From: Rhodospirillaceae bacterium
GTDB taxonomy: Bacteria; Pseudomonadota; Alphaproteobacteria; DSM-16000; Inquilinaceae
Assembly: GCA_020638575.1 (NCBI GenBank)
Contig: JACKIH010000003.1
Span: 477,501 to 541,500 of the forward strand
DNA: 64,000 bases
Direction of reading: 5' to 3'
In this document: piece by piece, positions 35,295 to 44,107 of the stretch
Position numbering within the stretch: position 1 is the first letter of the stretch
How the letters are laid out: every line of letters starts with the position of its first letter
Notes under the pieces: model-generated
Seen by the model: the letters and a program-made list of their open reading frames with translations, nothing else
Told to the model about the DNA's origin: nothing
Databases searched by the model: none
Position numbers and translations under genes: made by a program

Positions 35295-36061
35295 TACTCG
35301 ATACGTTCCGCCTGGACGGGCGCAGCGGCATCGTCACCGGTGGCGGATCCGGCATCGGCCGGGCCTACGCCCGCGGCCTCGCCGAAGCCGGGGCCAATGT
35401 GGTGATCGTCGGCCGCGACAAGGCCCGGCTGGAGGAAGCCGCCGCCGCCATCAACGACCACGCGCCGGGCTGCGTCGTCACCCACGAGGCGGACATGGCG
35501 GACACCGAAGCCCTGCAGGCGCTGGTGGACGCCACCGTGGCCCGCTTCGGCCACATCGACTTCCTGTTCAACAACGCCGGCACCATCCACCGCGCACCGG
35601 CCGAGGACTTTCCCAAGGAAGCGTGGGACCGCGTCATCCAGGTGAACCTGAGCGGCCCCTTCTTCCTGTCGCAGATGGTGGCGCGGGTGATGATCGCCCA
35701 GGGCCGCAAGGGCAAGATCGTCAACACCTCCTCGCTGATCGCCGTGCAGGGCGGCAAGAACGTGGTCGCCTACGCCGCCACCAAGGCGGCTCTCACCCAG
35801 GTCACGCGCGCCATGTGCAACGACCTGGCCAAGTACAACATCCTGGTCAACGCCATCGGTCCCGGCTGGGTGGAAACCGAGATGACCGGCGCCCTGCGCG
35901 AAGACCAGTCCCGTCTTGCTGAGATTACCGGCCGCATTCCCCTTGGCCGGTGGGCACGACCTGAAGACTTGGCCGGTGCCGCCGTCTTCCTGGCATCCGA
36001 CGCCTCGGACTATGTGACCGGGCAGGTGCTGTTCGTGGATGGCGGCTGGCTGTCAGCCTGA
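35291..36061 (+). CDS. SDR oxidoreductase (sugar-acid type)
   Basis: Short-chain dehydrogenase of 256 residues with a TGGGSGIGRAYA cofactor motif, Asn in FNNAGTIHR, Ser in NTSSLIAVQGG and YAATK catalytic Tyr/Lys; ends LFVDGGWLSA. The subfamily resembles gluconate 5-dehydrogenase and KduD (2-deoxy-D-gluconate 3-dehydrogenase), which act on keto sugar acids. The start overlaps dctQ (ATGA), and the IolB/KduI-like gene follows after 30 bp. A role in oxidising or reducing the acid taken up by the TRAP system is inferred. Confidence 0.86.
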   Translation: MILDTFRLDGRSGIVTGGGSGIGRAYARGLAEAGANVVIVGRDKARLEEAAAAINDHAPGCVVTHEADMADTEALQALVDATVARFGHIDFLFNNAGTIHRAPAEDFPKEAWDRVIQVNLSGPFFLSQMVARVMIAQGRKGKIVNTSSLIAVQGGKNVVAYAATKAALTQVTRAMCNDLAKYNILVNAIGPGWVETEMTGALREDQSRLAEITGRIPLGRWARPEDLAGAAVFLASDASDYVTGQVLFVDGGWLSA

Positions 36062-36091
36062 TCCCAACGGAGACTCCGGAGGACCGGAACC

Positions 36092-36904
36092 ATGGATGGA
36101 TTGTTCGCCCCCAGAGAGAACGGCGACCTGTGCAGCGTCTACCGCGCCACCCACAAGGGCACCGGCCGCCGCCGCATCGTCGACGAAACCAACAGCGACA
36201 TGCAGTTCCTGCGCTACGGCCGCATCGTGCCGGATGGTGCTGCCATCGCCTTCAACACCGGCGAGGAGGAAATGGCGCTGTTCTGCGTGGGCGGCAGCGG
36301 CACCATCGCCGCCGGTGGCGAAACCTACGCGCTCGGCAAGTACGATGCGCTCTACGTGCCGCGCGACACTGCCGTGGAGGTGGTGTCGTCCGCCGGGTTC
36401 GACGTCTGCGAAGTGGCGGCGCCGGCGACCAAGAGCTACCCCGTCGCCCTGGTCCGCTTCGCCGACATCCAGGGCAACCCCGACCTGTCGAAGAAGGCCG
36501 GCTTCCCGCCCTACGCCCGCACCCTCAACATCCTTGTCGGCGAAAACGTGCCGGCCGCCCGCGTGATGTGCGGCGTCACCTTCAGCGAGGACGGCAACTG
36601 GACGAGCTGGCCGCCCCACGAGCACGCCGTGGAGAAGGAGGAAATCTATCTCTACGTGGAGATGCCGGAGCCGCAGTTCGGCCTGCACCTCAACTACGTA
36701 AACTTCCACGACATGGCGATGACGACGCCGGTACGCACCGGCGACGCGGTGTCGATCAAGAACGGCTACCACACCAACGTCGCCGCCCCCGGCACCAGGA
36801 TCGCCTTCGTGTGGATGATGGCGGCGGTGCGCGAGGAAGCCGACCGCGTCTTCTCCGTGGTCCACGTGCAGCCGGAATTCGACGGCAAGTTCAAGCTGTT
36901 CTGA
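36092..36904 (+). CDS. IolB/KduI-like cupin isomerase
   Basis: Two-cupin protein related to 5-deoxy-glucuronate isomerase (IolB) and 5-keto-4-deoxyuronate isomerase (KduI). In 270 residues the metal site is visible as WPPHEHAVEKEEIYLYVEM (His-x-His and Glu) plus a later His in GYHTNVAAPG. The N-terminal cupin has lost its metal ligands, as is common in the family. A GGAGGA site precedes the ATG. Placement after an SDR and a TRAP importer fits uronate-type aldose-ketose isomerisation; no other inositol genes are present, so a uronate or deoxysugar-acid role is preferred over myo-inositol. Confidence 0.78.
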   Translation: MDGLFAPRENGDLCSVYRATHKGTGRRRIVDETNSDMQFLRYGRIVPDGAAIAFNTGEEEMALFCVGGSGTIAAGGETYALGKYDALYVPRDTAVEVVSSAGFDVCEVAAPATKSYPVALVRFADIQGNPDLSKKAGFPPYARTLNILVGENVPAARVMCGVTFSEDGNWTSWPPHEHAVEKEEIYLYVEMPEPQFGLHLNYVNFHDMAMTTPVRTGDAVSIKNGYHTNVAAPGTRIAFVWMMAAVREEADRVFSVVHVQPEFDGKFKLF

Positions 36905-36993
36905 GCTTGGCGCCGGCCGCCCGTGTTCACCCTGTCCCGGTGGCCCGCCCATCCCCGGCGGGCCGCCCATCCCCAGCGAAGGAAACTCAAGCG

Positions 36994-37431
36994 ATGACCA
37001 TCCAGCCGGCCTATGGCAACGAGGCGATCGACTTCGACCGGTTCACCCGCGTGGAGAAGTCCAAATACGTCTACACCATCGAAGAGGTGCCGCTGATCAA
37101 CCTGACGCCGGAATCGCGCACCCACTTCATCGCCAGCGACCGGGCGCTGCTGAGCTTCATCAACAACCCGCCGGGCGCCACCTTCCCGCTGCACCACCAC
37201 GAGGCCGAGCAGATCCTGATCATCCTGGAGGGCAGCGAGGAACATGTGTGCGGCGACGAGCACTTCTTGATGCAGGCGGGCGACGTGTGCATCCATCCCT
37301 CCAACGTGCCCCATGGCGGGCGCACCACCACCGGCTTCCGCGGCATCGATATCTTCCTGCCGCCGCGCGAAGACTACCTGGACCTGATGCGCAAGCACGG
37401 CCTGCCGGTCGGCAACCGCTCCAGCCTGTAG
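36994..37431 (+). CDS. Cupin-domain protein
   Basis: Small single-cupin protein of 145 residues, probably a metal-binding isomerase, epimerase or pectin-degradation (KdgF-like) protein. The metal motif is FPLHHHEAEQILIILEG (His-x-His ... Glu), followed by the second cupin box PSNVPHG. It has no signal peptide. The ATG follows GAAGGAA in a 90-bp gap after the isomerase gene. KdgF, which linearises unsaturated uronates, is a plausible match given the neighbours but is not established from sequence alone. Confidence 0.72.
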   Translation: MTIQPAYGNEAIDFDRFTRVEKSKYVYTIEEVPLINLTPESRTHFIASDRALLSFINNPPGATFPLHHHEAEQILIILEGSEEHVCGDEHFLMQAGDVCIHPSNVPHGGRTTTGFRGIDIFLPPREDYLDLMRKHGLPVGNRSSL

Positions 37432-37514
37432 GGCGTATGCGCGGGGCCGCCGCTGCCGCCGCCGGTAAGGCCGGGCGCGCGCGGTGGCCCGCGACTTGAG
37501 GAAAGGGCAAGCAC

Positions 37515-38312
37515 ATGGACCGGTTGGTGCCTGACGACGGGCCGAAGACGGCGAGAACCGCCGGGCGCCTGGCCGGCAAGCGGGCGCTGGTGACCGCGGC
37601 GGGTGCCGGCATCGGGCGCGCCACCGCCGCCGCCTTCGCCCGCGAGGGGGCGACGGTGCGGGCAACCGACATCGACCTGGCCGCGGTGGAGGATCTCGCC
37701 GCCGCGACGGCCGGTTCGCCGGGCGTGCTGACGCCGGGCCGGCTCGATGTCACCGACCCAGTCGCCATCGCCCGCATGGCCGATGAGCTGGGCACGGTCG
37801 ACGTACTGGTGAACTGTGCCGGCTTCGTCGACGACGGGTCGGTGCTGGCCTGTGACGAAGCCGCGTGGGAGCGCTCGCTCACCCTCAACGTCACCTCCAT
37901 GTACCGCACCATCCGCGCCTTCCTGCCGGCCATGCTGGCCCAGGGCAGCGGCAGCATCGTCAACATGGCTTCGGTGGCCGGGGCCGTGGCGGGCGTGCCC
38001 AACCGCTTCGTCTACAGCGCCACCAAGGCCGCCATCGTCGGCCTCACGCGGTCGGTGGCCCGCGATTTCGCCGACCGCCACATCCGCTGCAACGCCGTCT
38101 GCCCCGGCACGGTGCACACGCCCTCCTGGGAGGACCGGGTGCGCGCCGCCCCCGACCCGGAGCGGGCGAAGGCGGACTTCATCGCCCGCCAGCCCATGGG
38201 CCGGCTCGGCACGCCGCAGGAAGTGGCGCAACTTTGCGTCTACCTGGCGTCCGACGAGAGTGCCTACACCACGGGCGCGATCCATGTGATCGACGGCGGC
38301 TGGACCATTTGA
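37515..38312 (+). CDS. SDR oxidoreductase, deoxy-sugar-acid dehydrogenase-like
   Basis: Short-chain dehydrogenase of 265 residues, with the TAAGAGIGRATA cofactor motif, NCAGFV, Ser in NMASVAG, YSATK, and the C-terminal VIDGGWTI. The stretch NAVCPGTVHTPSWEDRV resembles 2-keto-3-deoxy-L-fuconate dehydrogenases and related human DHRS6-type enzymes. The N-terminal ~20 residues are an extra Pro/Lys segment. It is the last gene of the TRAP/sugar-acid cluster, 83 bp after the cupin. It points to oxidation of a 2-keto-3-deoxy acid, but the exact sugar is unknown. Confidence 0.82.
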   Translation: MDRLVPDDGPKTARTAGRLAGKRALVTAAGAGIGRATAAAFAREGATVRATDIDLAAVEDLAAATAGSPGVLTPGRLDVTDPVAIARMADELGTVDVLVNCAGFVDDGSVLACDEAAWERSLTLNVTSMYRTIRAFLPAMLAQGSGSIVNMASVAGAVAGVPNRFVYSATKAAIVGLTRSVARDFADRHIRCNAVCPGTVHTPSWEDRVRAAPDPERAKADFIARQPMGRLGTPQEVAQLCVYLASDESAYTTGAIHVIDGGWTI

Positions 38313-38397
38313 CGGGGGGCGGTGGGCCCCGCCCACCGTTGGCCACAGTTCTGGGCGAAGCATCACCTCCGGTTGGCATCTGAGGGGAGGCGGGGCC

Positions 38398-39021
38398 ATG
38401 CGAACGACATCCGAACGGTCTTGCGGGTGGGATTGGAGGGTACGGTCGCGGACCCTTCGGCTGGGCCTGGTCGCCCTGCTGATCGGGTTTTCCGGCTTGG
38501 TTCCGGCCACCGGCGCCCTGGCGGAGGAGAGTGTCGACCCCGCGCCGGTGGTGCGTCCGGGGGCCTTGGAGCTGGTCCAGCAGGCGGTGGAGGACGCCGA
38601 AGCCGCCGCCGCCACGGCCCGCATGGTGGCAGAGCAAGGCTACCAGGCCGCCCAAGCGCCGAATGCCGAACATTTCACCTGGGACAGTGGTCACACCTAT
38701 TCCGGCCAGGGCATCGACAACTACGCCAACGGTCTGGGGGTGATGAACTACCCTGATGGCAGCGTCCATGCCGGCCAGCGTACCAACCGCAACGCCCGCA
38801 ACGGCTACGGCGTCGAAGCCTACGGCGACGGCAACAGCTACGAGGGCCAGTTCGCCGACGATGTGCGGGACGGCTACGGCGTCTTCTATTACACCGACGG
38901 GTCGCTCTATCAGGGCCACTGGCGCGACGACTGGCGCAGCGGCTTCGGCCGCTTCATCTACCCCGACGGCAGCATTGCCTACGGCTGGTGGCACCAAGAC
39001 GAGCTGGTCGAAACCTACTGA
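38398..39021 (+). CDS. Exported MORN-repeat protein
   Basis: 207-residue protein with an N-terminal signal-like helix (LRLGLVALLIGFSGLVPATG, about residues 21-40), a short helical linker, then about four MORN repeats (YSGQGIDNYANGLG, GYGVEAYGDGNSYEGQF, GYGVFYYTDGSLYQGHW, GFGRFIYPDGSIAYGWW) forming a beta-sheet scaffold. In bacteria MORN proteins are of uncertain function, often linked to the envelope. It stands 85 bp after the SDR gene and converges on the ectC-like gene. It could be secreted to the periplasm. Confidence 0.8.
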   Translation: MRTTSERSCGWDWRVRSRTLRLGLVALLIGFSGLVPATGALAEESVDPAPVVRPGALELVQQAVEDAEAAAATARMVAEQGYQAAQAPNAEHFTWDSGHTYSGQGIDNYANGLGVMNYPDGSVHAGQRTNRNARNGYGVEAYGDGNSYEGQFADDVRDGYGVFYYTDGSLYQGHWRDDWRSGFGRFIYPDGSIAYGWWHQDELVETY

Positions 39022-39034
39022 CAGCACCAAGCCG

Positions 39035-39063
39035 CCGCACCAGCTCCCGTGAGTCTGGTGGGG
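39035..39063. terminator. Hairpin between convergent genes
   Basis: CCGCACCAG (39035-39043) pairs with CTGGTGGGG (39055-39063), eight of nine bases matching, 11-nt loop. It lies between the stops of the MORN gene (+) and the ectC-like gene (-), where a bidirectional terminator is expected. No T-tract. Confidence 0.35.
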
Positions 39064-39097
39064 TGAAAGCAGGCACAGATCAAGCCCGCATCACGCC

Positions 39098-39484
39098 TCA
39101 ATAGGCCGAGCCGTCGGGGTTGTTGAGGTCGTGCTTTTCGGTACCCTGGAGGGCCGGGTTGAACACGCTGACCAGGATCAGGTCGGTGTCCTTGCCGCCG
39201 CGCAGGTAGTGGCGGTCGTGCTTGTCGAGCACGTAGATGTCGCCGGGGCGGATCGGCCAGACGCGCCCGTCCATATCCTCCACCTCGCCCTCACCCGCGA
39301 TGCAATAGCAGGCTTCCAGGTGGTTGCGGTATTCCAGCAGCGCCTCGGTGCCGGCCCGCACCACCGTATGGCAGACGGTGAAGCCCATGGCGTCGCGCGC
39401 CGTCAGCAGCCGGTGGCTGGTGCCGTTGCCCCAGTCGATGCACAGGCCATCGGCTTCGACGTCCTTCAAGCTTCGCACGAACAT
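39098..39484 (-). CDS. ectC: L-ectoine synthase-like cupin (orphan)
   Basis: Ectoine synthase family: cyclises N-gamma-acetyl-diaminobutyrate to ectoine, a compatible solute. The 128-residue product has the EctC hallmark YRNHLEACYCIAGEGEVED (conserved Glu and Tyr), DIYVLDKHDRHYLRGG (metal His) and VFNPALQGTEKHD. I chose ATG 39484 (MFVRSLKD), matching family N-termini; the frame is open to 39499. Neither ectA nor ectB is in the window, and it follows a sugar ABC transporter operon by 85 bp in the same direction. It may salvage an ectoine precursor, or it may be a paralogue with a new substrate. Confidence 0.88.
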   Translation of the reverse strand: MFVRSLKDVEADGLCIDWGNGTSHRLLTARDAMGFTVCHTVVRAGTEALLEYRNHLEACYCIAGEGEVEDMDGRVWPIRPGDIYVLDKHDRHYLRGGKDTDLILVSVFNPALQGTEKHDLNNPDGSAY

Positions 39485-39569
39485 GGCGCTGCAACCCATT
39501 CAGATAATGACAATGATGGAGGGCATGCAGGACACATGATCCGGCAAGCCAGGCGGAAGACGGCGAAGT

Positions 39570-40703
39570 CTATCCGATCGCCTGCTCGCTGTCCGGGTCG
39601 AACAGGCGGGCGTGGCTCATGTCGGCCAGCAGGCTTGCCGTCTCGCCCACATCCACTGCTCGCCGCGCGTTCACGCGGGCGATCGCCGTGGTGCCGCCGA
39701 GCGTGACGTAGGTGAGCGCCTCCGCCCCCGTGGGCTCCAGCACGTCCACCTCGACATCGAGCCGCTGGCCATGGGGCCGCAGCATCGCCTCGGCATCGGA
39801 GAAGTCCGTCAGCGCATCTGGGCGCAGACCGAACACGACGGGCTTGCCGACATAGCCGCGGGCCGCCGCGGGCGTATCCACCAGCGGCAACGTCACCTCC
39901 CCGCCCGCCCCCTGCGGCCCGACGGCAAAGCGCACCGCCAGCGCACTGCCGTTCTCCACCAGCGTGGCCGGGATGAAGTTCATGGGCGGCGAGCCGACGA
40001 AGCCGCCGACGTACATGTTGGCCGGTTCATCATAGAGCTGCTGGGGCGTGGCGAGCTGCTCGATCACGCCTGCCCGCATGACCGCGATGCGGGTGGCCAG
40101 GGTCATCGCCTCGATCTGGTCGTGGGTGACGTAGACGATGGTGGTGCCCAGCCGCCGGTGCAGCTTCTTGATCTCCGTACGCATGTCCACGCGCAGTTTG
40201 GCGTCGAGGTTCGACAGCGGTTCGTCGAACAGGAACACCTTGGGATCGCGCACCAGTGCCCGGCCCATGGCGACGCGCTGGCGCTGGCCGCCGGAAAGCT
40301 GCGACGGCTTGCGCTTCAGCAGATGGTCGATCTGCAGCAGCGCCGAAACGTCGGCGATCCGCCGCTCGCGCTCTGCCCGGTCGATGTGGCGCATCTCCAG
40401 CCCAAACGCGATATTCTTGGCCACACTCATGTTGGGGTAGAGCGCGTAGGACTGGAACACCATGGCGATGTCGCGGTCCTTGGGGTGCACCTGGTTGACC
40501 ACGCGCCCGTCGATGGCGATCTCGCCCGCGGTGATGGGATCCAGCCCCGCGATCATGTTGAGCAGGGTGGACTTGCCGCAGCCGCTCGGCCCCAGCAGCA
40601 CCAGGAACTCGCCGGGCGCCAGGCTCAGCGACACGCCCTTCAGCACGCTCGTGGCGCCGAAATCCTTGCGCACGTCGCGAATGTCGAGTGCGGAGGCCGC
40701 CAT
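39570..40703 (-). CDS. Sugar ABC transporter ATPase (MalK/UgpC-type)
   Basis: ATPase of a carbohydrate importer. The 377-residue product has Walker A GPSGCGKST (residues 38-46), Q-loop MVFQSYALYPN, signature LSGGQRQR, Walker B VFLFDEPLSNLD, H-loop VTHD, and a C-terminal TOBE regulatory domain with VFGLRPDAL. Start ATG at 40701-40703. Fourth gene in the binding protein, permease, permease, ATPase operon read leftward. The neighbouring binding protein is of the glucose/mannose type, suggesting glucose uptake. Confidence 0.93.
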   Translation of the reverse strand: MAASALDIRDVRKDFGATSVLKGVSLSLAPGEFLVLLGPSGCGKSTLLNMIAGLDPITAGEIAIDGRVVNQVHPKDRDIAMVFQSYALYPNMSVAKNIAFGLEMRHIDRAERERRIADVSALLQIDHLLKRKPSQLSGGQRQRVAMGRALVRDPKVFLFDEPLSNLDAKLRVDMRTEIKKLHRRLGTTIVYVTHDQIEAMTLATRIAVMRAGVIEQLATPQQLYDEPANMYVGGFVGSPPMNFIPATLVENGSALAVRFAVGPQGAGGEVTLPLVDTPAAARGYVGKPVVFGLRPDALTDFSDAEAMLRPHGQRLDVEVDVLEPTGAEALTYVTLGGTTAIARVNARRAVDVGETASLLADMSHARLFDPDSEQAIG

Positions 40704-40714
40704 CGCCCGTCCCC

Positions 40715-41602
40715 CTACCCCTTCACCGCACCGGCGGTGAGCCCGCGGATGAAGTACCGCCCGGCGACCACGTAGACCAGCAGGGTCGGCGCCGCAGCGA
40801 TCAGGGCGGCCGCCATGTCCACGTTGTACATCTTCACGCCCGTGGTCGTGTTGACCAGGTTGTTCAGCGCCACCGTCACCGGCTGCGAGCCGCCCGAGGT
40901 GAAGGACGCGCCGAACAGGAAGTCGTTCCAGATCTGGGTGAACTGCCAGATCACCGTAACGACGATGATGCTGGGCGACAGCGGCAGAACGATCCGCCAG
41001 AACACGGTGAAGAACCCTGCTCCATCGATCGTCGCTGCGCGCACCAGATCGTCGGGCAGCGAGACGTAGTAGTTGCGGAAGAAGAGCGTGGTGAAGTTGA
41101 TGCCGTAGGCCGTGTGCACCAGCACCAGCCCGGCCACGCTGCTGGACAGCCCCATGAACCCCAGCGTCTGGGCCATCGGCAAGATCACCACCTGGAACGG
41201 GATGAAGGAGCCGAACAGCAGCAGCCCGAAGATCAGGTTGGCGCCGCGGAACCGCCACTTGGTGAGCGCGTAGCCGTTGAGTGCCCCGAGGAAGGTGGAG
41301 ATCGCCACTGCCGGGATCGCCATCACCAGCGAGTTGACGAAGTAGGGCGCCAGCCCGGTGCACTCGGTGCCGATGCACGCCTCGTTCCAGGCATGGCTCC
41401 AGGCGAAGGTGGTCAGCCGTTCCGGCAGGGCCAGCAAGGAGTTGGTGCGGATGTCGTCCAAGTCCTTCAGCGACGTCATCACCATGACGGCAAGCGGCAT
41501 CAGGTAGAACGCCGCGAAGATGGCGAGCGCGCCGTAGATGGCGAGCCGCCCCAGCCGGGCGCTTGCCGTGTTGGCGCCGCCATGGATCGACAGCTCAGTC
41601 AC
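40715..41602 (-). CDS. Sugar ABC transporter permease (GtsC-like)
   Basis: MalG-type inner-membrane permease of 295 residues with six helices and the EAA loop (DDLVRAATIDGAGFFTVF). The ending RYFIRGLTAGAVKG is typical. Its start overlaps the end of the other permease gene by 8 bases, and it precedes the ATPase gene by 11 bases. It forms the channel with the second permease for glucose-type sugars. Confidence 0.92.
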   Translation of the reverse strand: MTELSIHGGANTASARLGRLAIYGALAIFAAFYLMPLAVMVMTSLKDLDDIRTNSLLALPERLTTFAWSHAWNEACIGTECTGLAPYFVNSLVMAIPAVAISTFLGALNGYALTKWRFRGANLIFGLLLFGSFIPFQVVILPMAQTLGFMGLSSSVAGLVLVHTAYGINFTTLFFRNYYVSLPDDLVRAATIDGAGFFTVFWRIVLPLSPSIIVVTVIWQFTQIWNDFLFGASFTSGGSQPVTVALNNLVNTTTGVKMYNVDMAAALIAAAPTLLVYVVAGRYFIRGLTAGAVKG

Positions 41603-42533
41603 GGCGGCCTGCCCGGATTTCCGAATAGAGATAGGGCACGATAATCGCCGTGACCGTTACCAGCATCATCACCGCACTGGTCGCCGCCAGATCCAGCCGG
41701 TCGCGCTGGAAGGCCATGTCGTACATGAAGGTGGCGGGCAGCGAGGTGGCCGTGCCCGGCCCGCCCGACGTCATCGCCATGATCAGGTCGAAGGTCTTGA
41801 TGGCCAAATGCATGAGGATGACGAAGGCGCCCAGGAACACCGGCCGGATCGAGGGGATGATGATGCGCCGATAGATCTGCGGCAGCGAGGCGCCGTCCAG
41901 CCAGGCCGCCTTGATGATCTCCTGGTCGACGCCGCGCAGGGCCGCCAGCACCATCGCCATCACGAAACCCGACGCCTGCCACACCGCGGCGATGACGATG
42001 GTGTAGATCGCCATGTCGCGGTTGGTGATCCAGTCGAACGTGAAGCTCTCCCAGCCCAGGTTGCGCACGGCCGCCTCGATGCCGATCTCGGGATCCATCA
42101 GCCAGCGCCAGGCGGTGCCCGTGACGATGTAGGAAATCGCCATGGGGTAGAGGTAGATGGTGCGCAGTGCGCCTTCCGCCCGGATGCGCTGGTCGAGCAG
42201 CACCGCCAGGACGCAGCCCACCAGCATCGACACGCCGATGAACAGCACCCCAAAGATGGCCAGGTTCCACACCGCGGTGTTCCAGCGGCTGAGCCTCCAG
42301 ATGTCCTGGTAGTTCTGGAAGCCGATCAGCTCGTAGTCCGGCAGCATGCGCGAGCCGGTGAGCGAGATGTACGCGGTCCAGATGATGAACCCGTAGAAGA
42401 ACACCAGGGCTGCGATGACCGACGGCGCCACCACGATCTTCGGCAGGTGGCGTTGCAGCCAGCCGGCAACCCGGGCCGGGCCGCCGGAAGCGGCCCCCGC
42501 CCGGGTGTCGGCCATATGGGCACGACCGCGCAT
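41595..42533 (-). CDS. Sugar ABC transporter permease (GtsB-like)
   Basis: MalF-type inner-membrane permease, 312 residues with six helices (first around IVVAPSVIAALVFFYGFIIW) and the EAA motif QEIIKAAWLDGASLPQIY. It shows the glucose-permease stretch GTAWRWLMDPEIG. In-frame starts at 42533 and 42515 both fit. It follows the binding-protein gene by 18 bp and overlaps the next permease gene by 8. Confidence 0.92.
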   Translation of the reverse strand: MRGRAHMADTRAGAASGGPARVAGWLQRHLPKIVVAPSVIAALVFFYGFIIWTAYISLTGSRMLPDYELIGFQNYQDIWRLSRWNTAVWNLAIFGVLFIGVSMLVGCVLAVLLDQRIRAEGALRTIYLYPMAISYIVTGTAWRWLMDPEIGIEAAVRNLGWESFTFDWITNRDMAIYTIVIAAVWQASGFVMAMVLAALRGVDQEIIKAAWLDGASLPQIYRRIIIPSIRPVFLGAFVILMHLAIKTFDLIMAMTSGGPGTATSLPATFMYDMAFQRDRLDLAATSAVMMLVTVTAIIVPYLYSEIRAGRRD

Positions 42534-42551
42534 GCTTGAGGTGCCCCGGCC

Positions 42552-43802
42552 CTACTGGGCCAGTTCGACCTCTTCCAGCAGGCGCTCCACCGCCTCTTCG
42601 GACGACATGTCGGAGTTGAAATGCTCCGTCACCACGTCGAGGAAGGCGCCGCGCGGCGCCCGCGGGATGGCGATCTCATGGGCCATGCTGGGCACCAGGC
42701 TGTCGTCGGCCACCGCGGCGGCCAGATCTTCGGCCGACTGCTGGGCGCAGGCATCGAAGCCCGACATGTCGATGTCGTTGCGCGCCGGGATGGAGCCCTT
42801 CAGCAGGTTGAAGGTTTCCTGGAACTCCGGCCCCAGGATCAGGCTGGCCAGCAGGTTCTGGCCGGCGATGCGGTCCTCGCCCTCCACGTTGAAGAAGGCG
42901 AAGCTGTCGGAGTTGAGGATGTAGCCGCTGGCCCCCGGCGTCGGCGCGCACACGTAGTCCGTACCCGGCTCCAACCCGGCGGCGGCGAATTCGCCCTTGG
43001 CCCAGTCGCCCATGATCTGGAAGGCCGCCTCGCCGTTCATCACCATGCGGGTTGCCAGGTTCCAGTCTCGGCCGGGGAAGTTGTCGTCGACAAAGCCGCG
43101 CAGGGTGCGCATCTGGTCGAACACCTCGATCATGGTGTCGCTGGTCAGCGCATCGGGGTCGAGGTCGACCAGGGCGGCGCGGTAGAAGTCCGGCCCGCCG
43201 ATGCCCAGCACCACCGTCTCGAACACCGTGGCGTCCTGCCAGGGCTGGCCGCCATGGGCGAGCGGGGTGATGCCGGCGTCCTGCAGGCGGGTGGCGACTT
43301 CGTTGAACTCCTCCCAGGTGGTGGGCACCTCGGCATCCACCTGGGCCAGCAGCTCGGGGTTGATCCACATCCAGTTGACCCGGTGGATGTTCACCGGCAC
43401 GGCGACGTAGTGGTCCTCGTATGTGACGATGTCGCGCAGCAGCGGCGGCAGGATGTCGTCCCAATGCTCCTGGGCCGCCACTTCGTCGAGGTTGGCGAGC
43501 GAGCCGGCCTCCGCCCAGTCCTGGATGTTGGGGCCTTTGATCTGCACCGCCGTCGGCGGGTCGCCCGCCAGCACGCGGGATCGCAGCACGGTCGCCTGGG
43601 CATCGCCGCCGCCGCCGGCGATCGGCGAATCGATCCACGTGCCGCCCGCCGCTTCGAAGGCTTCGCGCAACGACGCCACGGCCGCCGCCTCGCCGCCGGA
43701 AGTCCAGTAGTGCAGCACTTCCGCAGTCTGCGCGGCGGCCGGTGTCGCCGCGGCCAAACCGAGCGCGGCAGACGCAAACAGGGTGCCTTTCAGCATGTTC
43801 AT
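42552..43802 (-). CDS. Sugar ABC transporter binding protein (glucose/mannose type)
   Basis: Periplasmic solute-binding protein resembling GtsA of Pseudomonas. The 416-residue product has a signal peptide (about residues 1-25, ending PAAAQ), then EVLHYWTSGGEAAAVASL and VLAGDPPTAVQIKGPNIQDW, signatures of glucose/mannose-binding family 1 proteins. The ATG at 43800-43802 follows a GGGAGGAG site. It is the first gene of a leftward four-gene transporter operon; no regulator or catabolic gene adjoins, apart from the trailing ectC-like gene. Confidence 0.92.
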   Translation of the reverse strand: MNMLKGTLFASAALGLAAATPAAAQTAEVLHYWTSGGEAAAVASLREAFEAAGGTWIDSPIAGGGGDAQATVLRSRVLAGDPPTAVQIKGPNIQDWAEAGSLANLDEVAAQEHWDDILPPLLRDIVTYEDHYVAVPVNIHRVNWMWINPELLAQVDAEVPTTWEEFNEVATRLQDAGITPLAHGGQPWQDATVFETVVLGIGGPDFYRAALVDLDPDALTSDTMIEVFDQMRTLRGFVDDNFPGRDWNLATRMVMNGEAAFQIMGDWAKGEFAAAGLEPGTDYVCAPTPGASGYILNSDSFAFFNVEGEDRIAGQNLLASLILGPEFQETFNLLKGSIPARNDIDMSGFDACAQQSAEDLAAAVADDSLVPSMAHEIAIPRAPRGAFLDVVTEHFNSDMSSEEAVERLLEEVELAQ

Positions 43803-44107
43803 GGTGCGACTCCTCCCGAGACTCTTAAGGTCCTTGGCTCCGGCTCGCCGTTGTCCGGCGTCCGGCATGCCGGCACGATAGCCCAACGCGCCGCCCGGAA
43901 CGACGGCGGAATTGTCCGGCTTGCGGGGCGGCGGCAGGGCCGCGATCGGGAGCGGACGCTGCATCTGGCACGTCATCCGGGCACGCGAGCGGCAGCCCGG
44001 TACGGGGATGGACGCGCTTGCGGTGTTTCGCCGCTTGCGCAGGGTACGGCGTTGATCGAGATGTTGGCTGGCGCCACCAACGCCCCATCCATCCCGGGAG
44101 ACTTGCC
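43803..44107. other. Divergent region between glucose-type ABC operon and aquaporin
   Basis: 305 bases without a gene. It contains a perfect 12-bp palindrome CCGGCATGCCGG (43862-43873) about 60 bases upstream of the binding-protein start, a possible operator. I see no clear sigma70 elements on either strand. Confidence 0.45.
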
